Notes: generated by a model from the sequence alone, not told the origin. A stretch of DNA of 64,000 bases from Candidatus Poribacteria bacterium (GCA_028824125.1 JAPPES010000085.1:3071-67070); one strand, 5' to 3'; counted from the stretch's first letter, positions 1 to 9,800 are shown. Numbers and translations are program-made.

Positions 1-114
1 ACGTTGAAACCTATGATTGAAAGCATTGAGGAATTGCAAACGCTTAAGCAATTGCTCCGCGAGGCAGTTCAAGTATCAAGTTTTGATGAATTCAGGCGCA
101 TCTTGGAATCATAA
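1..114 (+). CDS. 3' fragment of small DUF4351/Rpn-C-terminus-like protein (truncated by window start)
   Basis: Frame-1 reading TLKPMIESIEELQTLKQLLREAVQVSSFDEFRRILES* is nearly identical to the C-terminus of the ORF at 130-354 (240-nt offset). Confidence 0.6.
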   Translation, partial: TLKPMIESIEELQTLKQLLREAVQVSSFDEFRRILES

Positions 115-129
115 AGGACCGGGTGAACC

Positions 130-354
130 ATGCAAAAATCATCTTTTGCCGAATACTTTACAGAAAAAGGTGAACGGAAAAGTGCTATTGAAGCACTTCT
201 TGATGTGTTAGAAATCCGCTTTCAACCTAACAACGTGCAAACGTTGAAACCTATGATTGAAAGCATTGAGGAATTGCAAACGCTTAAGCAATTGCATCGC
301 GAAGCAGTTCAAGTGCTGAGTCTTGATGAATTTAAGCGTATCTTGGAATCATAA
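130..354 (+). CDS. small DUF4351/Rpn-C-terminus-like protein, second tandem copy
   Basis: 74-aa ORF; ALLDVLEIRF...LKQLHREAVQVLSLDEFKRILES resembles the C-terminal tail of Rpn/PD-(D/E)XK transposase-like proteins. Confidence 0.55.
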   Translation: MQKSSFAEYFTEKGERKSAIEALLDVLEIRFQPNNVQTLKPMIESIEELQTLKQLHREAVQVLSLDEFKRILES

Positions 355-472
355 GGGAATTGAGTCTTATCACAAAAGGTTTACTACAACAAGTCACAAA
401 GGCACTATGGAAACATTTTACCGATGCTTCAATCCGTTTTGGTAAAATATGAAATAAAAAGGGGAAGGCAAT

Positions 473-2158
473 ATGCCAACAGAGTTTAAAAATGTTAGTG
501 AAATTACGCAGAATTTAATAAGGATTGTCCAAGATAATTCTAACCTGCAAAATGTCTGGATACAAGGGAAGATTTCAGAGGTCAACCGCACACAAAACGG
601 TATCTTAAATTTTAAAGTCACCGATAACAGTAAAGTGATTGAATGTGTCATTTTTAACGATAATGCATCTCTACAAGAAAATTTCCCTGTAATTGGGAAC
701 GAGGTGTCTGTCAAAGGGCAAATTTATATAGCTAAAGATATGAGCAAATATAGGTTTATGGTCACAAGTAGAGAAGATCCTGATGCGTCCCTGTCGAATC
801 AATTTGTTTCAGTTAGTACTTTAACGAATACCTTGGAAACAGCTCTAAAGACTCATTCAGCAGAGGTTCAAGGCAAAATTTCGGAAATTTATCCAGCACC
901 GAGCGGTTTTACGATCTTTAAACTCAAAGATGAGACCGCTCACAGACAAGATGATAACATCATTGAATGTGTACTTCCGCGAGGGATTGAGTCCCCCTTT
1001 TCTCTTGAAAAAGGTGAAAGAGTCCGTGTAAGCGGACAATTGGGAATCTTTGCAAGCACGAGGGCATATAGGATTAACATTGACGATCCAAATAACATAG
1101 AACAGGTTACAGAACAACCAACGTTAAATGAGTGTCAAGAGTGTCACCAGCGTTTTAACAACCTGCGAGATCAGTTGTGCCCTATATGTTATGATGCAAG
1201 TTTAACGTCTGAGGGAATTGTTATCGGTGCAGTTGTCCGTTATTTTAGTGGACACAAGTTTTCAGGATTTTCTACAGAGCGGGAACGTCGAATCCCGTTT
1301 GGTGCTAATGTAGGACGAGCAGACGTTGTGCTACGTGATAGTGAAAACAGATTATTTGCCATTGCAGAGTGTAAACGAATCGGAGACGACGGAAGTGACA
1401 GAATAGAGCAAGGTCAATTGAAATCTTACCTTAATGCCAGCGGAACTAATTTGGGGTTATTTGCTGATGACACAGATCCTTATGAATGGATTTTTCTCAA
1501 GAAAAATAGTGAAAGAGGTGACTTTGATGAAATCAGCCGTTCGCAATTCGAGAAAGCACTCAATGTGGATCCAGTATCGGATATTCCACCAGGTAAAACT
1601 CGTCTTGAACTAATTCACGGCAATATAATTGAGGCAGAGGTAGATGCCATTGTGAACGCGGCAAAGGCTGAACTAACCAAAGGCAGTGGGGTAGATACTG
1701 CAATTCGGGATGCTGGCGGTGAGGAAATTGAACGGGCAATCCAAGAAATTGCCGAACGCGAAAGTGTTTGTCCTCCAGGTAGTGCTGTTATTACAATAGG
1801 GGGTAGCCTCCCCGCAAAATATGTTATTCATGCCGTAGGACCTATTTGGCAAGGTGGGAATAGGAGTGAACCTGAATTGCTTGCTGATTGTTACAAAAAT
1901 AGTTTGAAGATTGCAGTGGAAAACGGAATACGGTCTATCGCTTTTCCTGCTATTAGTACGGGTAACTACGGTTATCCTATTGAGCAAGCAGCCCCTATCA
2001 CCCTAAACACCGTGAAAGAGTTTGTAGAACAAGCACATCAGAATAACGAAATGGTCCCAGAACGTATTCAGTTTGTCTTGTTTGATGAGGAAGCTTATAA
2101 CTGTTATGTCAAGGAGTTTGCCAATCTTGGTTTCGGTTTATCTTGTTTGATCGGGTAA
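473..2158 (+). CDS. multidomain protein: two OB-fold (XseA-like) domains, zinc ribbon, HsdR_N-like PD-(D/E)XK domain, C-terminal macro domain
   Basis: OB-like NVWIQGKISEVNRTQNGILNFKVTD...; CQECHQRF...CPIC; GRADVVLRDSENRLFAIAECKRIG; macro IVNAAKAELTKGSGVDTAIRDAGG...FPAISTGNYGYP. Confidence 0.75.
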   Translation: MPTEFKNVSEITQNLIRIVQDNSNLQNVWIQGKISEVNRTQNGILNFKVTDNSKVIECVIFNDNASLQENFPVIGNEVSVKGQIYIAKDMSKYRFMVTSREDPDASLSNQFVSVSTLTNTLETALKTHSAEVQGKISEIYPAPSGFTIFKLKDETAHRQDDNIIECVLPRGIESPFSLEKGERVRVSGQLGIFASTRAYRINIDDPNNIEQVTEQPTLNECQECHQRFNNLRDQLCPICYDASLTSEGIVIGAVVRYFSGHKFSGFSTERERRIPFGANVGRADVVLRDSENRLFAIAECKRIGDDGSDRIEQGQLKSYLNASGTNLGLFADDTDPYEWIFLKKNSERGDFDEISRSQFEKALNVDPVSDIPPGKTRLELIHGNIIEAEVDAIVNAAKAELTKGSGVDTAIRDAGGEEIERAIQEIAERESVCPPGSAVITIGGSLPAKYVIHAVGPIWQGGNRSEPELLADCYKNSLKIAVENGIRSIAFPAISTGNYGYPIEQAAPITLNTVKEFVEQAHQNNEMVPERIQFVLFDEEAYNCYVKEFANLGFGLSCLIG

Positions 2159-2216
2159 CTACCGCTTAGTAATGGCTTATCCCGATCTTTGTGATACTTA
2201 AAAGTAAGGAGAACTA

Positions 2217-3404
2217 ATGATTTCACTATCACAACGCAGTCAAAACGTAACACCATCGTCAACCTTAGCCATCACCGCGAAAATCAACGCGATGATCGCG
2301 GATGGCGTAGATGTCGTCAAATTCGGGGCAGGCGAACCCGATTTTGATACACCCGACTATATCAAAGCCGCCGCAATCACTGCACTTGATGCAGGTTTTA
2401 CAAAATACACACCTGTCCCCGGTATTCCTGAACTTCGGGAGGCAATCGTGGACAAATTCAAAAATGACAACGGGCTGGAATATACAACATCCCAAGTTAT
2501 CGTTTCGTGTGGGGCAAAACACACTCTTTATAACATCATGCAAGCGATCTGTGACCCGAACGATGAGGTAATCTTCGCCGCGCCCTATTGGGTAAGCTAT
2601 CCACAGCAGATTAAGTTGGCAGGTGCTGTGCCACGCGTGATTGAAACCGCTGCCGAACAGAACTTTTGCATGCAACCTGATCAGGTAGAAGCGGCGATAA
2701 CATCAAAAACAAAAGCAATTCTGATTAACAGTCCAAGCAACCCTACCGGCACTACTTATGATGTGGAAACACTGAAGCAGATAGCAGCACTTGCAGTCAA
2801 ACATCAGATCTATCTTATCTCTGATGAAATCTATGAAGCACTGCTATACGATGGAGCCACACATCAAAGTCCCGCTTCTTTCAACGAAGAGACGAAAGCG
2901 ATTACCTTTGTCGTCAATGGGGTATCAAAAGCGTATTCCATGACGGGCTGGCGTATCGGGTATACCGCAGGTCCCGAAGATGCGATTTCAGCGATGTCGC
3001 GCATTCAATCACACAGTACTTCAAATCCGACCTCCATTGCGCAGAAAGCTGCGGTCGCCGCACTCAATGAACCGCAAGATGCCGTGGAGGAGATGCGACA
3101 AGCATTTGAAGAGCGCCGCGATGTTATCTGTCAACGTTTTGATGAGATTGACGGTGTGAACTATGTCAAACCGCAAGGTGCATTCTACATCTTTCCCGAT
3201 TTTTCCGAGCATTATGGCAGAACACTTGATGGTAAAAAGATTGAAGGGTCAATGGATATAACTGATTATCTGCTCGGTTCAGCAGGTGTCGGTGTTGTAC
3301 CTGGAGACGGATTCGGTGCAGATAACAATTTGCGGCTCTCCTTCGCTACCTCTTTGACAGAGATAAACCGTGGATTAGATCGGATTAAAAAGGCGTTGGG
3401 ATAA
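2217..3404 (+). CDS. PLP-dependent aspartate aminotransferase (class I/II)
   Basis: NSPSNPTGTTY, SDEIYEALLYDG, GVSKAYSMTGWRIGY motifs over full length. Confidence 0.93.
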   Translation: MISLSQRSQNVTPSSTLAITAKINAMIADGVDVVKFGAGEPDFDTPDYIKAAAITALDAGFTKYTPVPGIPELREAIVDKFKNDNGLEYTTSQVIVSCGAKHTLYNIMQAICDPNDEVIFAAPYWVSYPQQIKLAGAVPRVIETAAEQNFCMQPDQVEAAITSKTKAILINSPSNPTGTTYDVETLKQIAALAVKHQIYLISDEIYEALLYDGATHQSPASFNEETKAITFVVNGVSKAYSMTGWRIGYTAGPEDAISAMSRIQSHSTSNPTSIAQKAAVAALNEPQDAVEEMRQAFEERRDVICQRFDEIDGVNYVKPQGAFYIFPDFSEHYGRTLDGKKIEGSMDITDYLLGSAGVGVVPGDGFGADNNLRLSFATSLTEINRGLDRIKKALG

Positions 3405-3891
3405 GGTAATTCTATCTTGTGAGAGAGCTTTGTCTGCTTGATTACTGTCTGAATCGCGGATTAGCGCGGATTTTAAGAGTATCCGCGTTGTAATCGCGCA
3501 ATTCATTGCCAAATCAACGCCAAATGCGCTTGGCAGAATGCACTTTTGGCATTATGCATGATTTAGTGCCTCGGACATTCAGAATGTAGGTGTGGTTAGG
3601 AAACCGCACCATGGGCATCAATTTAAGGATATACCCTATTGTTGGAAGGGTTTAAAACCCCGATTTTATAGGATGAGGCGGACAATATCGGGCTTACAAA
3701 GCCCTCCAACAAGAGATAATCCAGCATTTTATTTTTAAATTGACGCCTATGGTGCGGTTAGGAAACCGCACCACAACCCGAATAATAAATTAATCTATAT
3801 CAAAACGCGCCAACAAGGGTGCCTTTGTCTGAACCAGGATTCCCAAGATTATCAGATTTCAGGATTAGGCGTTCACACAAAAAGATTTAAC

Positions 3892-3920
3892 TTGACATCA
3901 TATATCCATTTGGATATAAT
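3892..3920 (+). promoter_or_regulatory. consensus sigma70 promoter with operator-like palindrome for the TA locus
   Basis: TTGACA (3892-3897), 17-nt spacer, TATAAT (3915-3920); ATATCCA-TT-TGGATAT (3902-3917) overlaps spacer and -10. Confidence 0.75.
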
Positions 3921-3926
3921 CATACT

Positions 3927-4288
3927 ATGATGGACATAAAACGAGACTTGAAGCAAGTCGTTTGGTTGGAAACGCCAAGAAAAAACTTAAAAAATTTCCG
4001 AAATCTGTTCAAAAGGATGTAGGCGATGCTTTGTTCTCTGCACAAGCAGGAAGTTTACCTCCAGCGGCGAAACCTCTCAAGCACATCGGTCCAGGGATAT
4101 TTGAAATACGGGCTACACATAAAACTAATACTTATCGTGCTATGTATGCCGTGAAAATTGGGGAGCGGATTTATGTCCTGCACTGTTTTCAGAAGAAAGC
4201 AAAGAAAGGTATAGAAACACCAAAGAAAGAGATAGCCTTAATCAAAGAGCGTCTGAAAGTGGCACAAGAAAGGGAAGGGAAACTATGA
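3927..4288 (+). CDS. HigB/RelE-like toxin (phage Gp49/DUF891 family); apparent 1-nt deletion near the 5' end
   Basis: Main ORF from TTG 3962: VGNAKKKLKKFPKSVQKDVGDALFSAQ...AKPLKHIGPGIFEIRATHKTNTYRAMYAVKI; residues MMDIKRDLKQVVWL lie in a different frame from 3927. Confidence 0.7.
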
Positions 4289-4608
4289 GCAAAAAAGTAA
4301 AATTTGAAGAGAGTTCTGGCAATGTTTTTGCGGATCTTGATCTACCCGATGCGGAAGAATTGCATCTCAAAGCCCAACTTGGATATGAGGTGTTTCAGAT
4401 TATAGAAGAACGGAAGTTAACCCAAGCCGAGGCTGCAGATATTTTAGGCGTAAAGCAACCAGAAATTTCTCGGCTCAAGAAGGGGAAGTTTAACCATTAC
4501 AGTGTTGAACGATTATTGACTTTTCTGACTCGTCTGAATCATGACATAGAAATTCGTATTATTCCCGCGAAAAATAAGGTGGGGGAACAACGGATTGTTA
4601 CCGTGTAA
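4285..4608 (+). CDS. XRE-family HTH antitoxin (HigA-like)
   Basis: Overlaps toxin by 4 nt; KLTQAEAADILGVKQPEISRLKKGKFNHYSVERLLTFLTRLNHDIEIRI. Confidence 0.85.
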   Translation: MSKKVKFEESSGNVFADLDLPDAEELHLKAQLGYEVFQIIEERKLTQAEAADILGVKQPEISRLKKGKFNHYSVERLLTFLTRLNHDIEIRIIPAKNKVGEQRIVTV

Positions 4609-4714
4609 AGAACCGTTCCCTGCTCTTGTAGGAGCGACCTCCCGGTCGCGACATCCCATAATCCTGATAATCTTGGTCTAGACAATCCGAGATCCAAACG
4701 GATAGCAGTATATT

Positions 4715-4743
4715 TTGACAACTTCTTTAGAGTATGATAAAAT
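4715..4743 (+). promoter_or_regulatory. sigma70-like promoter
   Basis: TTGACA 4715-4720, 17-nt spacer, TAAAAT 4738-4743, upstream of CDS 4783. Confidence 0.5.
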
Positions 4744-4782
4744 AATAATGCCACTTACGAAACAAGGATATGATTTTCTATC

Positions 4783-5388
4783 ATGATGATGCTGAACATG
4801 CAGAAAACACTCTGGTGTATTTTGGGAGTACTCTTTGTCCTTTCTATAACTCCTGCTGCCTTTGCACAACAGGAGCAACAGCCTGATTCTGTTTCAGCAG
4901 GCTCACAACAAGAAACTCTCAACCAGATCAACAAAAAATTGGATGGACTCGACACGAAAGTTGATGGACTTGTCACGGAAACGGATAAACTTGTCACGGA
5001 AATCAGTAAACTTGTCACGGAAATCAGTAAACTTGTCGGAAAAGTTGATGAAATTGAAGACAATATTTTGGTGCTAAATACCAGCATAAAATACATACAA
5101 TGGGGCATGGGAATAATTGGTGCTCCTTTACTGCTTTTTACTGCAGGTATCTTCTTTCAGCTGCTACGTGACAGGAAAAAGGAAGCCGCTGTTAGTCCCG
5201 AAGTATTTGCCCAAGCGGTCTCCGAAGCTACTACCAAAGTTATCTCGGAAGTCGTTACCCAAATTGTTCCCAAAGTAACCTCAGAACCCACTTCCGAAGT
5301 AGCCTCCGAAAACAGAGATGAATCGGATGAAGACTTTATCCAAGATATATTAAGGGACAGTGAACTATCCGAATCCGAACGCGTATAG
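4783..5388 (+). CDS. secreted/membrane coiled-coil protein with short internal repeats
   Basis: N-terminal signal peptide; repeated (K)LVTEISKLVTEISKLV; TM segment MGIIGAPLLLFTAGIFFQLL. Confidence 0.6.
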   Translation: MMMLNMQKTLWCILGVLFVLSITPAAFAQQEQQPDSVSAGSQQETLNQINKKLDGLDTKVDGLVTETDKLVTEISKLVTEISKLVGKVDEIEDNILVLNTSIKYIQWGMGIIGAPLLLFTAGIFFQLLRDRKKEAAVSPEVFAQAVSEATTKVISEVVTQIVPKVTSEPTSEVASENRDESDEDFIQDILRDSELSESERV

Positions 5389-5398
5389 GAATAGTCAA

Positions 5399-6193
5399 AT
5401 GAAAAAAGATAAATCTGCAAAGAGCGTTGCTAAATCTGCAAAGAACTACTTTGATAAAGGGAAAAAGTTATACGAACAAAAAGACTATAGCGGTGCTATC
5501 TCCAATTTTGACGAGGCGATCCGTTTAGACCCTAACAATGCGGACGCCTATAATGGCAGAGGTCTCGCAAAACACAATTTGGGAGAATACGATGACGCAA
5601 TCGCTGACTATGGCGAGGCGATCTGTGTAAACCCTGACGATGCAAAAGCGCGTAATAATAGAGGTAACACTAAAAGTCGTTTAGGACAATATTTTGAAGC
5701 GATATCCGACTATGACGAGGCGATCCGTTTAGACCCTAACGATGCATTTCCTTATAATAACAGAGGAAAAGCAAAATATAGATTAGGGCATCCTAAATCT
5801 GCTGTCCCTGACTATGACGAGGCTATTCGACTCAACCCAAAGTATGTAATAGCCTATCGCAACCGTTCCTTAGCGAAAAGTGAGATCGGACAACACTTTG
5901 AATCTATCGCAGACTTGGACATGATCATCCGTTTAGAACCTGATTATGACAGAGCATACAATAGTAGAGGAGTTGAAAAAGCACGTCTTGGACACTATGA
6001 CGCCGCAATCTCTGATTTTGACAAGGCTATTCGTCTAAATCCTAATAATGCATGGGCGCACTTCAATCGGGGTCTTGGAAAAAAGAAGTTAGGGCGCGAT
6101 GCAGAGGCAAAACAAGACTTCCAGAAAGCATTGCGCTTGGCACAAGAAGCGAGTAATAAAGACCTTATTGCCATAATTAAGAAACAGATGTAG
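5399..6193 (+). CDS. TPR repeat protein
   Basis: Successive ~34-aa TPRs (A..DFDEAIRLDPNNADAYNGRGLAK); start moved to ATG 5399. Confidence 0.88.
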   Translation: MKKDKSAKSVAKSAKNYFDKGKKLYEQKDYSGAISNFDEAIRLDPNNADAYNGRGLAKHNLGEYDDAIADYGEAICVNPDDAKARNNRGNTKSRLGQYFEAISDYDEAIRLDPNDAFPYNNRGKAKYRLGHPKSAVPDYDEAIRLNPKYVIAYRNRSLAKSEIGQHFESIADLDMIIRLEPDYDRAYNSRGVEKARLGHYDAAISDFDKAIRLNPNNAWAHFNRGLGKKKLGRDAEAKQDFQKALRLAQEASNKDLIAIIKKQM

Positions 6194-6257
6194 TCGCATC
6201 CGCCTATGGTAGGCGCGATTTATAAACGCACCTATATTAGACGAAAGCCAACCGCTT

Positions 6258-7640
6258 ATGAACGTCCAAAACAGAACTGTTTTCTCAAACGACAACCTAC
6301 CTGTGCTACGCGGCATGGACACCGAATCGGTCGACCTGATCTATCTTGACCCGCCCTTCAATTCTAATCGCAACTACGCTGCACCTATCGGGAGCGATGC
6401 AGCCGGCGCAGCGTTCAAAGACACATGGACACTCTCCGATGTAGACAACGCATGGCACGGTGAGATAGCTGACCGCGAACCCGCGCTATATCAGGCAATC
6501 CACGCAGCTGAACTCACACACGGCAAAGGCATGAAGTCTTACCTGATTATGATGGCAGTGCGGTTGTTAGAGATGAAGCGCGTACTCAAAAAGACAGGGA
6601 GTATATACCTACATTGTGACCCGACTGCCAGTCATTATCTGAAGGTAATCATGGATAGCATTTTCGGCAAAAATAACTTCAGGTCTGAGATCACATGGAA
6701 GCGGGCAACATCTGCACAAAAAGGGTCTCAACATCGCAGTTTACGGTGGGGTAATAATGCGGATATGCTTTTATATTATGCATCATCTCGTGAAGCATCA
6801 TTGCGTCCAGAAAGAGAGTTGACAGCAGCCGAAATTCGGGAGAAATTCAAGCATGTTGACGAAAATGGAGAAAGGTATTACAACGACTCATCGCATATTT
6901 GGAGCACGCCAAATATGGGTGAACGTCCAAATCTTTGTTATGAATGGCGCGGATTCGTCAATCCACATCCATCTGGGTGGCGACTGAGCAAAGAACGTTT
7001 GGAGGAGGAATATCAAAAGGGAAATATCGTTATTCGTCCTGATGGAAAACTGGAGCGGCGGAAATATCTAAAGGATTACAAAGGTGCGTCCTATGGCAAT
7101 ATCTGGGACGATGTGCTTCCACCTGCGAAAGGGGAACGCACTGGCTATCCCACACAAAAACCTATTGCCTTATTGGAGCGCATCATCAAAGCGAGCAGTA
7201 ACAAAGAAGATATCGTGTTAGACCCGTTTTGTGGATGTGCCACCACCTGTGTTGCAGCAGAGCGCCTCCAACGGCACTGGATCGGTATTGACATATCACC
7301 GAAAGCGGTTGACCTTGTACGTGTGCGGTTAGAGAACGAGGTCGGACTTTTCGGAGACGTTATCCATCGCACAGACATTCCTAAACGGAGTGAGAAACTT
7401 CCCAACTATCGCACACACAAACATACTTTGTTCGGTAAACAGGAAGGGTTATGCAACGGATGTCGGACACAATTTCCGTTTCGGAACATGACGGTAGACC
7501 ACATTGTGCCACAATCGCAAGGCGGCACCGACCATGAAGACAACTTACAACTGCTCTGTGGTGCATGCAACTCTACGAAGGGACAAGGCACACAAGCGGA
7601 GTTGATTTCTCGGTTGAAAGCGCAGGGTGTTTTACATTAA
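6258..7640 (+). CDS. site-specific DNA-methyltransferase (beta-class) fused to C-terminal HNH endonuclease domain
   Basis: LDPPFNSNRNY and VLDPFCGCATTCVAAERLQRHWIGIDIS motifs; C-term CNGCRTQFPFRNMTVDHIVPQSQGGTDHEDNLQLLCGACNSTKG. Confidence 0.88.
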   Translation: MNVQNRTVFSNDNLPVLRGMDTESVDLIYLDPPFNSNRNYAAPIGSDAAGAAFKDTWTLSDVDNAWHGEIADREPALYQAIHAAELTHGKGMKSYLIMMAVRLLEMKRVLKKTGSIYLHCDPTASHYLKVIMDSIFGKNNFRSEITWKRATSAQKGSQHRSLRWGNNADMLLYYASSREASLRPERELTAAEIREKFKHVDENGERYYNDSSHIWSTPNMGERPNLCYEWRGFVNPHPSGWRLSKERLEEEYQKGNIVIRPDGKLERRKYLKDYKGASYGNIWDDVLPPAKGERTGYPTQKPIALLERIIKASSNKEDIVLDPFCGCATTCVAAERLQRHWIGIDISPKAVDLVRVRLENEVGLFGDVIHRTDIPKRSEKLPNYRTHKHTLFGKQEGLCNGCRTQFPFRNMTVDHIVPQSQGGTDHEDNLQLLCGACNSTKGQGTQAELISRLKAQGVLH

Positions 7641-7839
7641 TTGCCTGCTGTCTGAATCGCGTATTATCACCAAATCAACGGTATGAATGCGCTTGGCAGT
7701 ATGCGCTTGTGGCATGCTGCATGATTCCCCGGATTACGCGGATTTTAAGAGCACCCGCGTTTGTAATCGCGTAATTCATCTGAATATAGGATAAGCAATA
7801 GAAAGCACTTATAAAAATACAAATAAAGGAGATACTATC

Positions 7840-9549
7840 GTGACACAACCTAATCTTGTTTTTGTTATTACCGATGACCAAGGCTACGGTGATTTAGGAT
7901 GCACCGGAAACTCTGTTATCAACACGCCGAATTTAGACGCACTTGCAGAAGAGAGCGTCCAACTGCGAAACCTACATGTTGGTCCTACCTGTTCCCCGAC
8001 GCGCGCAGGCATCATGACCGGTAGATACTGCAACTCAACAGGTGTGTGGCATACCATCGGAGGCAGATCACTTCTACGAAGCGATGAGGTCACGATGGCA
8101 GATATTTTTAGCCGCAACGGTTATAAAACTGGCATGTTCGGCAAATGGCATCTCGGCGATAACTATCCGTTCCGTCCGCACGACCGCGGCTTTGAAGAGG
8201 CACTCTATCACGGTGGGGGTGGTATCAGTCAAACGCCTGACTATTGGGGAAACGACTATTTTGATGATACCTACTTTAGCAACGGGTCTGAACAACCGTT
8301 TGAAGGGTATTGTACAGATGTATGGTTTCAAGAGGGGATGAAGTTTATTGAGCGGAATCAGAATCGTCCATTTTTCTGCTATATTCCAACCAATGCGCCG
8401 CACGGTCCGTTTCGTGTCCCTGATGCCTATAGTGAGGTATACCGAAGGAAAGGAGAACCAGAATCGCGCGCTTGTTTCTATGGCATGATTACCAACATAG
8501 ACGACAACATGGCACGACTCCGACATCATCTCAAAGTGCTTGGACTTGAGGAAAACACTATCCTAATCTTCATGACGGATAACGGGTCTGCTAACGGCTG
8601 CGACTTAGATGGACAGCAGTTTGTCAAATCAGGATACAATGCTGGGATGCGTGGTAAAAAAGGGTCACCTTATGAAGGTGGACATCGTGTGCCGCTCTTT
8701 ATGCATTGGCCCAATGGTGGCTTCTCAGAAAAGAAAGAGGTTGACGAACTCACAGCTAACATTGATCTGCTGCCAACGTTAATTGACCTCTGCGATTTAG
8801 AGGTGTCCGATTCCTCTCGTTTCCACGGCACCAGCATCGCACCGTTATTGCAAGATGAACCGGTGGAATGGGAAGATCGCGTGATTGTTACAGATTCACA
8901 ACGGATTGAAAATCCGGTTAAGTGGAGACAGAGCGCCACAATGTCGCAAAGATGGCGGCTTATCAATGGTACCGAACTTTATGACATCCAAGCAGACCCT
9001 GAACAAAGAGAGGACATCGCTGGTGACCATCCCGAAGTTGTCGCAGAACTACGCGAACATTATGAGTCATGGTGGACGTTAGTTTCGGAACGGTTTGATG
9101 AAGAGTGTCCAATTGTGGTGGGTACCCAAAACGAGCAACTTGCATGCATAACAACACATGATTGGCACGGCGGTGGCAATGCATGGAATCAAGGATCGAT
9201 ACGGAACGGTATGGAATGCAACGGGTATTGGGCAATTGAGATTCCTGAAGATGGGGAGTATAGTTTTGAATTGCGCCGCTGGCCGCGTGAAGAAAACAGA
9301 GCCATCACAGAAGGGATTCCTGGTGAGAAAATTGACCTTTACAACGGTGGGCGCGCATTAGATTTAAAATCCGCACAAATCCGTATTGGCGATCAGTCAG
9401 AGACACAATCTATTGATCCTGATGCAGTTGGCGTAACCTTTACGTTTAATCTCAAAGCAGGACAAACACGTCTGCATACACAGTTCTCTGATGAAACAGG
9501 TGAATTGACACTTGGCGCGTATTATGTCTATGTAAAACGTGTGATTTAA
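7840..9549 (+). CDS. type I sulfatase (arylsulfatase family)
   Basis: FVITDDQGYGDLGCTGN, CSPTRAGIMTGR formylglycine motif, GKWHLGD. Confidence 0.93.
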   Translation: MTQPNLVFVITDDQGYGDLGCTGNSVINTPNLDALAEESVQLRNLHVGPTCSPTRAGIMTGRYCNSTGVWHTIGGRSLLRSDEVTMADIFSRNGYKTGMFGKWHLGDNYPFRPHDRGFEEALYHGGGGISQTPDYWGNDYFDDTYFSNGSEQPFEGYCTDVWFQEGMKFIERNQNRPFFCYIPTNAPHGPFRVPDAYSEVYRRKGEPESRACFYGMITNIDDNMARLRHHLKVLGLEENTILIFMTDNGSANGCDLDGQQFVKSGYNAGMRGKKGSPYEGGHRVPLFMHWPNGGFSEKKEVDELTANIDLLPTLIDLCDLEVSDSSRFHGTSIAPLLQDEPVEWEDRVIVTDSQRIENPVKWRQSATMSQRWRLINGTELYDIQADPEQREDIAGDHPEVVAELREHYESWWTLVSERFDEECPIVVGTQNEQLACITTHDWHGGGNAWNQGSIRNGMECNGYWAIEIPEDGEYSFELRRWPREENRAITEGIPGEKIDLYNGGRALDLKSAQIRIGDQSETQSIDPDAVGVTFTFNLKAGQTRLHTQFSDETGELTLGAYYVYVKRVI

Positions 9550-9571
9550 AATACAGAGTCTAAAAAATGTT

Positions 9572-9596
9572 ATGGAACAGCAGACTGCTGTTCCAT
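9572..9596 (+). terminator. hairpin downstream of the sulfatase gene
   Basis: atggaacagca-gac-tgctgttccat, 11-bp perfect stem followed by a pyrimidine-rich tract. Confidence 0.5.
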
Positions 9597-9800
9597 GCCC
9601 CTTCTTTTCAACGCCGCTTGCACAAAATCGTGCAGTTATCTCTTCTGCTTGTTCCTTTTTGGAATTTAATCTTGATATACCAAACTTATGAATAGAACCA
9701 ATGGCAACTGCAAAGTAGCAGGCACACGCCGTGTGCCGTCCATCCAAAATGTGAAGCGGACGGCACGCGTATGAAGATTAAAAAATAAATTGGGTAATGT

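Noticed and set aside
418-714. Numerous antisense ORFs of 60-220 aa opposite clear genes (e.g. 418-714, 8074-8529, 46808-47464)
   Set aside because: They overlap strongly supported genes on the opposite strand and show no recognisable protein family.
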